From Halobacillus massiliensis (GTDB taxonomy: Bacteria; Bacillota; Bacilli; Bacillales; Halobacillaceae): a stretch of DNA of 64,000 bases. The DNA lies in contig NZ_LT800499.1 of NCBI RefSeq assembly GCF_900166625.1, forward strand, positions 3,479,396 to 3,543,395, read 5' to 3'. Below the pieces are notes generated by a model. The model was not told the DNA's origin, made no database searches, and saw nothing but the letters and a program-made list of their open reading frames with translations. This document shows, piece by piece, positions 59,342 to 64,000 of this stretch; within the stretch, counting starts at the first letter, position 1; each line of letters starts with the position of its first letter. A program made the position numbers and the translations under genes.

Positions 59342-61810
59342 TTATTTAGACCATAACTTTCCTTTTACTTTATAAACATTTACAGAGTGTGCCGGGCTTT
59401 CAATCGTCAGGTTCCCTTTCTTGCCTTTGATCACCGGCTTTTCTTCAAGCAGTGAATCAAACTTTACAGTATTCGGGGTTTTCTGGTCATAAAGATCAAG
59501 CAGTGGAACATTCTGTTTCTGATCACCCTGATTAACGATCACAATCACTTTTTGCTGCCCTGCCGCCCTCTCATAGATAAGAAGATCTTCCGTACTGTAA
59601 ACGACCCGGAGTGCACCCTCAGTAAGAGCTTTGTTCTCTTTTCTTATTTCAATAAGTTTCTTATAATGAGCTTGGACATCAAGGTCTTGTTCTGCTTCAT
59701 CCCAAGGCATCATTTCGCGATAGTAGCGGTCTTTCCATTCATCTACAAGGTTGTGATCTCCGCTTTGTGAAAGAGCTACTTCATCACCATAATAAATAAT
59801 TGGCGCTCCTGGCAGTGTAAACTGCAGGGAAGCAGCATTTTTTAAAGTTTTCGTATCACCGTCTGCCTCATAAATAAACCTTGGCATATCATGACTGTCC
59901 AAAAATGTTGCCGGAACAAATTCGTCGTGATAAGTGTCGAATATTGACTCAAGAGATGATCCAAAATCATTCATGCTGCCGCCATTAATCATAGCTTCAT
60001 AAATGGCTGTTTGTGTTTCAAAGTCAATGGCGCCATCAAGTTTACCAGTATAAGAAGTGATTTTCTCTAAGCTGTCCCATACTTCTCCGAAAATAAAAGT
60101 ATTTGGATCCTTCTGTTTTACCGCATGGCGAAAGTCTACCCAGAAGTTGTAGCTCGGCCCTTTCGCATAGTCCAGCCGGAATCCATCTACACCGATATCG
60201 TCCATCCAGAAAGGAACAACCGTTTCAAGCATATATTGTCTCGTTTCCGGATTGTCATTATTTAATTCAGGCAGTTCCTTTACATCGTAAAATGTTTCAT
60301 ACTCATTGGGCCAATTTATGAAAGTAAACCAGTCATAATATGGGCTGTCTGTTCCTTTTTCCACGGCATCTTTGAAGAAGTTATGCTGATTAGAGACATG
60401 ATTAGGTACCAGATCATAAACCACTTTCATATCGCGCTTATGAGCTTCATCAACGAGCTCTTTCATCAGTTTATTGCTTCCAAAGCGTGGATCCACTTTT
60501 AAAAAGTCGGAGGGATGGTACCCGTGAGAATATGGTCCCTCATAAATTGGGGAAACCCAAAGTGTATTTACTCCCAGGCTCTCAATATAATCGAGCTTCT
60601 CAATCACACCCTGCAGGTCTCCTCCCATCCAGCCTTTTAAACGTTCATCTTTTGGAAGGGTAGGGTCTACAGAGGTGTTATTGCTTTTATCGCCGTCACG
60701 AAAGCGGTCAACAAATACCTGGTAGATTACTGATTCTTTTGCCCAGTCCGGTGATTGATAATTTTCTACATAATAGGCAAACTCTGTCGCTTCATCAGAA
60801 TTTAATGCGTTGTTATCAGCAAACTGTGAGCCTTCACTGTCTGAGTTCCACACATCTATTTTATATTTAACAACTGTATTATTTTTTTGTTTAGGTATAG
60901 TGCCTTCAATAGTAGAAACCTTAAGGCCGTCTTCTTTCACCTCTGTGTCTGTTACTTTTAAATCAGCGACTTGTCCGTTTTCAACCGTGCCGCGCTTCCC
61001 ATCAGGAGAAGAACCGTCTGTTGTATAGTATACGGCACCTTGATCAACAGGACCATAATGTTCGACCGTTACTGATAATTTCGGCTCATCATGCTTGGTC
61101 GGCGTATATGGTGTGTGATTAAAATTATGAGTAATGCGCTTTGCGACCGGCATGTTCTCCCATGCTGAAACTTCATCATAATAAATCTTGTTGTCTTCCG
61201 TAAATACAGCCTCTCTCGGAGCTTCTATTAATTCTTTATACGATTCACCGCCTAGGCTGTATATGTACTCTAAGCTCTCTCCTGCTTCTCCTCTAACCTC
61301 AATTTCATAGCTTCCATCCTCCAGCTTCGTAAGAGGACTGACAGTATAATTAAACTTATTGAGATTAGAAGCTAAAGTAGGCACTGCCCAGTCAGGCGTG
61401 TTTTCAGGGACCGTAAGATGAAGTGTCAGGCTTCCTGAAGATGTATCCGCAAGCTGCACATCCACTTTTCTTTCATCTTCCGGATAAAAACTGAAAATAT
61501 AGTCACCATCCTGTGGAGGAGTGAACGTTAAATTAGCCCCAGGCATCCAATTCCCATCATAAACATACTTAAATTCAACGGTTTTCCCGCCTTCAAGCGA
61601 AATAGGAGAACTCACCCACTTTTTACTTTCACTGTCATAAGTAAGCGGATTGTTATTCGATCCCCAGTCCAGAGACTCTGCACTTCCCCGAAGAACTACA
61701 TTGTCATAAGTTTGTTCATCTGCCTTCGATTCGATTTGCGCAATCGGTTGCACAAATGTTGTAAAAAAAAGCACAGCAACAAGGACCAGCAGTAACTTTT
61801 TCAAAAACAT
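59342..61810 (-). CDS. Secreted GH13 alpha-amylase / pullulanase-type glycosidase
   Basis: The 822-residue protein has a signal peptide (about residues 1-30), N-terminal beta domains (about 35-345, including a VYYTTDGSSPDG segment like chitobiase/CBM folds), and a GH13 barrel from about 355. Catalytic residues are Asp547 (GFRLDYAK), Glu576 (IFGEVWD) and Asp641 (LDSHDMPRF); VVYDLVPNHVS is conserved region I. It hydrolyses alpha-glucans outside the cell; the exact specificity (alpha-amylase, neopullulanase, cyclodextrinase) is uncertain. The ATG touches AAGGG directly; a TTG two codons later (61804), giving MKKLLLVLVAVLFF, has better spacing. A perfect cre overlaps its promoter. Confidence 0.92.
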   Translation of the reverse strand: MFLKKLLLVLVAVLFFTTFVQPIAQIESKADEQTYDNVVLRGSAESLDWGSNNNPLTYDSESKKWVSSPISLEGGKTVEFKYVYDGNWMPGANLTFTPPQDGDYIFSFYPEDERKVDVQLADTSSGSLTLHLTVPENTPDWAVPTLASNLNKFNYTVSPLTKLEDGSYEIEVRGEAGESLEYIYSLGGESYKELIEAPREAVFTEDNKIYYDEVSAWENMPVAKRITHNFNHTPYTPTKHDEPKLSVTVEHYGPVDQGAVYYTTDGSSPDGKRGTVENGQVADLKVTDTEVKEDGLKVSTIEGTIPKQKNNTVVKYKIDVWNSDSEGSQFADNNALNSDEATEFAYYVENYQSPDWAKESVIYQVFVDRFRDGDKSNNTSVDPTLPKDERLKGWMGGDLQGVIEKLDYIESLGVNTLWVSPIYEGPYSHGYHPSDFLKVDPRFGSNKLMKELVDEAHKRDMKVVYDLVPNHVSNQHNFFKDAVEKGTDSPYYDWFTFINWPNEYETFYDVKELPELNNDNPETRQYMLETVVPFWMDDIGVDGFRLDYAKGPSYNFWVDFRHAVKQKDPNTFIFGEVWDSLEKITSYTGKLDGAIDFETQTAIYEAMINGGSMNDFGSSLESIFDTYHDEFVPATFLDSHDMPRFIYEADGDTKTLKNAASLQFTLPGAPIIYYGDEVALSQSGDHNLVDEWKDRYYREMMPWDEAEQDLDVQAHYKKLIEIRKENKALTEGALRVVYSTEDLLIYERAAGQQKVIVIVNQGDQKQNVPLLDLYDQKTPNTVKFDSLLEEKPVIKGKKGNLTIESPAHSVNVYKVKGKLWSK

Positions 61811-61828
61811 CCCTTCTTTCTCATTAAT

Positions 61829-61842
61829 TGTAATCGCTTACA
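61829..61842 (-). promoter_or_regulatory. CcpA cre site at the amylase promoter
   Basis: TGTAATCGCTTACA is a perfect palindromic match to the CcpA consensus TGWAANCGNTNWCA. It overlaps the edge of the -10 element, as at B. subtilis amyE, so glucose should repress this gene. Confidence 0.85.
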
Positions 61843-61870
61843 TAATAAAGGAAAAGATCATGAAAGTCTA
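61842..61870 (-). promoter_or_regulatory. Sigma-A promoter of the amylase gene
   Basis: On the minus strand TAGACT (61865-61870) and TATTAT (61842-61847) are 17 bases apart. Confidence 0.55.
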
Positions 61871-61950
61871 TAGTAAGAAAGTATCAGGTAATCTAACACC
61901 CCTGTAAGAATCTCAACTGTTTTAAACATTTAGAAAGATAACTATTTTAG

Positions 61951-61975
61951 GTTTTTGCCCCCAATAAAGGGGTAA
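61951..61975 (+). promoter_or_regulatory. Possible sigma-B-like promoter of the SGNH gene
   Basis: GTTTTT and GGGTAA are 13 bases apart, similar to GTTTAA-N13/14-GGGTAT. The CCCC/GGGG inside the spacer could also form a small hairpin. Weak evidence. Confidence 0.3.
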
Positions 61976-62011
61976 AATAAATCGAATGCTGTCGATGAAG
62001 GAGAATCAGCG

Positions 62012-63292
62012 ATGGACAAGAGAAAAAAATTAAAAATGAGACGAATTGCTTTATTTACACTAATAGGAATTATTTCAATAGCCTTTTACCTTATAAATGT
62101 AGCATGGATCAGTAAAGATCAAAAAGAGACAGTGTCCCCTGAATCTTTTATTAAAAAAGTGGAAGGGGACCGGGTGGGGGCGTGGACAGCCAGTATGCAG
62201 GAGCCTTTTGAGGATGGAATTTCTCGAGAAGGTTTTGAAGACCAAACAATACGAATGATCCTGCACCCACAGACTAACGGGGACCAGATGAGGGTTCGTT
62301 TGTCCAACACATTTGGTGAAAAGCCGTTAACCATTGATAAGGTTCATGCGGCTGTCTCAAAAGGTGGAGCAGAAATCGATCAGGACACAGAACAGAAGAT
62401 TACTTTTGACGGAAAAGAAAAGGTTACAATACCTCCGGGAGAGAAAATGTTTAGCGATCCCATTCCTTTAGAGGTGGACAGTGAAAAAGAAATAGCTGTC
62501 TCGATGTATGTGAACGAAAAAACTGGCCCTGCCACATGGCATCCCCGTTCGATGCAGACCAATTACATTAGTTCCGGGGATCAGGTATCTGAAGCGGAAG
62601 GATTCACATTTGAAACTGAGGAAGAATCATGGTTTTGGCTTGAGTCCGTAGATGTCATAGCTGATTCATCTGTAAAAGGAGCTCTCGTTGTAGTCGGAAG
62701 TTCCATTGCAAACGGAAACTATTCAGAAGTAAATGCCAACCACCGCTGGCCTGATTACTTGGCAGACCGTATGAATTCTGAAGACCCAGCAGTAAAACTG
62801 TCAGTATTAAATGCCGGTCTCTCTGCAAATCAGCTGATCGACAGTCCGCCGGAAAAAGGGGAAAATGCGCTCGACAGACTCGAAAGAGATGTATTTGACC
62901 AAACCGGAGTAAAAGGAATTCTCCTGCACATGGGAGAGAACGATATTAGGCATAACCCCGATTACAGCTCTGAAAAAATAATTGATCGGATGAAAGAAAT
63001 TATTAAGGCAGCACATGAGAAAGATCTTAAAATATACGGTGGCACTCTTATGCCTTTTAAAGGTTCCAGTATGTTTACAGAAACAGGCGAGAAAACCCGT
63101 CAGGAAGTGAATGAGTGGATTCGAACAAGCGGAGAATTTGATGGAGTGGTCGATTTTGATAAAGCAGTAAGAGATCCAGAAGAACCAGAACGTTTCCTTG
63201 CTGAATACGATTCTGGTGACCAGCTGCATCCGAATGACAAAGGGTACAAAAAAATGGCCGAGTCCGTCGACCTTTCTATTTTTGAAAAATAG
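62012..63292 (+). CDS. Membrane-anchored SGNH hydrolase with N-terminal beta domain
   Basis: The 426-residue protein has an uncleaved-looking N-terminal anchor (about residues 11-33), a beta-rich domain (about 50-225) and an SGNH hydrolase domain. Blocks are VVVGSSIANGN (nucleophile Ser in place of the usual GDS), NAGLSAN, GENDI, and SGDQLHPND with the Asp-His pair near residue 413. An extracellular esterase is likely, perhaps acting on polysaccharide esters; the substrate is unknown. AAGGAGA lies 8 bases before the ATG. A repeat array begins right after the stop codon. Confidence 0.85.
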   Translation: MDKRKKLKMRRIALFTLIGIISIAFYLINVAWISKDQKETVSPESFIKKVEGDRVGAWTASMQEPFEDGISREGFEDQTIRMILHPQTNGDQMRVRLSNTFGEKPLTIDKVHAAVSKGGAEIDQDTEQKITFDGKEKVTIPPGEKMFSDPIPLEVDSEKEIAVSMYVNEKTGPATWHPRSMQTNYISSGDQVSEAEGFTFETEEESWFWLESVDVIADSSVKGALVVVGSSIANGNYSEVNANHRWPDYLADRMNSEDPAVKLSVLNAGLSANQLIDSPPEKGENALDRLERDVFDQTGVKGILLHMGENDIRHNPDYSSEKIIDRMKEIIKAAHEKDLKIYGGTLMPFKGSSMFTETGEKTRQEVNEWIRTSGEFDGVVDFDKAVRDPEEPERFLAEYDSGDQLHPNDKGYKKMAESVDLSIFEK

Positions 63293-63363
63293 TCGACTCG
63301 CTTTCTATGGGCGAACAGGTAGCTTCCAAGAGGCTTCTTTGGTTCTCACTAAAACGGGAAGAG
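63293..63363 (+). repeat. Structured repeat, B' fragment abutting the SGNH stop
   Basis: Starts one base after the stop codon with ACTCGCTTTCTATGGGCGAAC and ends with AGGCTTCTTTGGTTCTCA, the same ending as the first B' copy at 43.3 kb. The left half is missing. Confidence 0.65.
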
Positions 63364-63364
63364 A

Positions 63365-63509
63365 GTTCCGTTTGCCTGAATATTGAGGATCCGGCCTTGG
63401 GAAAGACTCGTTCCAAGGGCGAACGGTGAGCTTCCTCGGGCTTTTAGCTTTCCGGGATCTCACCCTTGTCCTTTACTCCCCTAAAGGCTTCTTAGATTAA
63501 AGAGAATTC
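63365..63509 (+). repeat. Structured repeat, truncated B' variant
   Basis: GTTCCGTTTGCCTGAATATTG, CCGGCCTTGGGAAAG, GAACGGTGAGCTTCCTCGGG and GGGATCTCACCC are followed by AAAGGCTTCTTAGATTAAAG, matching the second B' copy at 43.4-43.5 kb. Confidence 0.75.
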
Positions 63510-63510
63510 T

Positions 63511-63680
63511 GTTCCGTTTACCTGAATATGGAGAACCGGGCCTGGGGAAAGACTCGCTTTCCATGGGCGAACGGTGAGCTTCCTCGGGCTTTTAGCCCTC
63601 CGGGATCTCACCCTGTTCTATCCTCCCATAGGAGTCTCGCCGTTTCCCCAGGCCCTTTATGTTTTGTAGAGTAACGGAAC
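63511..63680 (+). repeat. Structured repeat, subfamily B, full copy
   Basis: Termini GTTCCGTTT and AACGGAAC; outer arms GGGCCTGGGGAAAG and GTTTCCCCAGGCCC; central GGTGAGCTTCCTCGGGC / GCCCTCCGGGATCTCACC hairpin; side hairpin CTCCCATAGGAG. It is the cleanest B copy. Confidence 0.88.
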
Positions 63681-63730
63681 ATTGGATTAGAGAAGCCTAA
63701 TTCCTTTAAAGCGGTTTCTGAAACTCCAGC

Positions 63731-63894
63731 GTTCCGTTTATATAACTAATGATAAAGAGGCTGGGAAATGACGAGACTCCTGCAGGGAGAAAGAGCCAAG
63801 GTGAGATCCGCGAGTGTAACGAGCTAGCTCATCGGCTCCCCGCGGAAAGCGAGTTATTTCCCAGCCGCTTTTCTCTTACTACAGATAACGGAAC
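63731..63894 (+). repeat. Structured repeat, subfamily A, full copy
   Basis: Termini GTTCCGTTT and TAACGGAAC; outer arms GAGGCTGGGAAATGAC and ATTTCCCAGCC; side hairpin CTCCTGCAGGGAG; GAGCC/GGCTC and GAGCTAGCTC elements. Confidence 0.88.
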
Positions 63895-63925
63895 AGCTTT
63901 TTCCTTCCTCAATAATTTAGACAAA

Positions 63926-64000
63926 TGAATGGCGAGACTGCTGCAGGGAGAAGAGCCAAGGTGAGATCCGCGAGTGCAATGAGCTAGCTCACCGGCTCCC
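63926..64000 (+). repeat. Structured repeat, subfamily A, cut by window end
   Basis: ATGGCGAGACTGCTGCAGGGAG, GAGCCAAGGTGAGATCC, GAGCTAGCTCACCGGCTCCC match A-type blocks; the left terminus and outer arm are missing and the right end is outside the window. Confidence 0.7.

Overview
The window is a chromosomal segment of a Bacillaceae (Firmicutes) bacterium, most likely a moderately halophilic, spore-forming genus such as Halobacillus or a close relative. Supporting signs are B. subtilis-like gene order, typical AGGAGG ribosome binding sites, gerK-type germination genes, guanine, SAM-I and yybP-ykoY riboswitches, and fairly acidic proteins beside a proline transporter and a P5C dehydrogenase. 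The genus is an inference; no rRNA, tRNA, transposase, prophage or CRISPR array is visible. Most of the first 40 kb lies on the minus strand and follows the B. subtilis order yeaC-yeaD-yebA-guaA-pbuG-yebE-yebG-purEKBCSQLFMNHD-yerA-yerB-yerC-pcrB-pcrA-ligA-yerH-opuE-gatCAB-dgkB, read here from right to left.

Region by region. 1-5.4 kb: the start of dgkB, the Glu-tRNA(Gln)/Asp-tRNA(Asn) amidotransferase gatCAB, and the proline symporter gene opuE preceded by an unannotated 42-residue membrane ORF. 5.8-7.4 kb: P5C dehydrogenase pruA. 7.5-8.3 kb: intergenic repeats. 8.4-18 kb: camS, ligA, pcrA, pcrB, yerC, yerB and yerA. 18.0-31 kb: the complete de novo purine operon from PRPP to IMP, read from a PurR/guanine-riboswitch controlled promoter. 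31-41 kb: yebG, yebE, hsp20, then pbuG and guaA, each behind its own guanine riboswitch, and a MoxR/DUF58/transglutaminase operon. 41-49 kb: single genes, including a secreted CAP protein, a Cu/Zn superoxide dismutase-like lipoprotein, a small WYL-like gene with a LexA box, a cation antiporter under a yybP-ykoY (Mn) riboswitch, a cell-wall amidase, a ring-cleaving dioxygenase with an MhqR-like operator, yfkAB and an SGNH hydrolase. 49.5-55 kb: a gerK-type germinant receptor operon with a hidden fourth small ORF, and a collagen-like spore-surface candidate with a sigma-K-like promoter. 55-59 kb: sulfite reductase cysJI under a SAM-I riboswitch. 59-63 kb: a secreted GH13 alpha-amylase with a perfect cre site and a membrane-anchored SGNH hydrolase.

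The genes fit together as a purine block (synthesis, salvage uptake and GMP formation sharing PurR and guanine control), a DNA maintenance block (pcrA, ligA), and sporulation/germination functions. The least explained signal is a family of 150-190 bp, highly structured intergenic repeats at four loci (7.5-8.3, 32.4-32.8, 43.1-43.9 and 63.3-64.0 kb). They fall into two subfamilies, A and B. Each full unit is bounded by short inverted GTTCCGTTT/AAACGGAAC termini and folds as a long outer stem with internal hairpins. Two loci 20 kb apart carry the same ordered array (B', B', B, A), and a third carries part of it inverted, which suggests that composite arrays, not only single units, have been copied.
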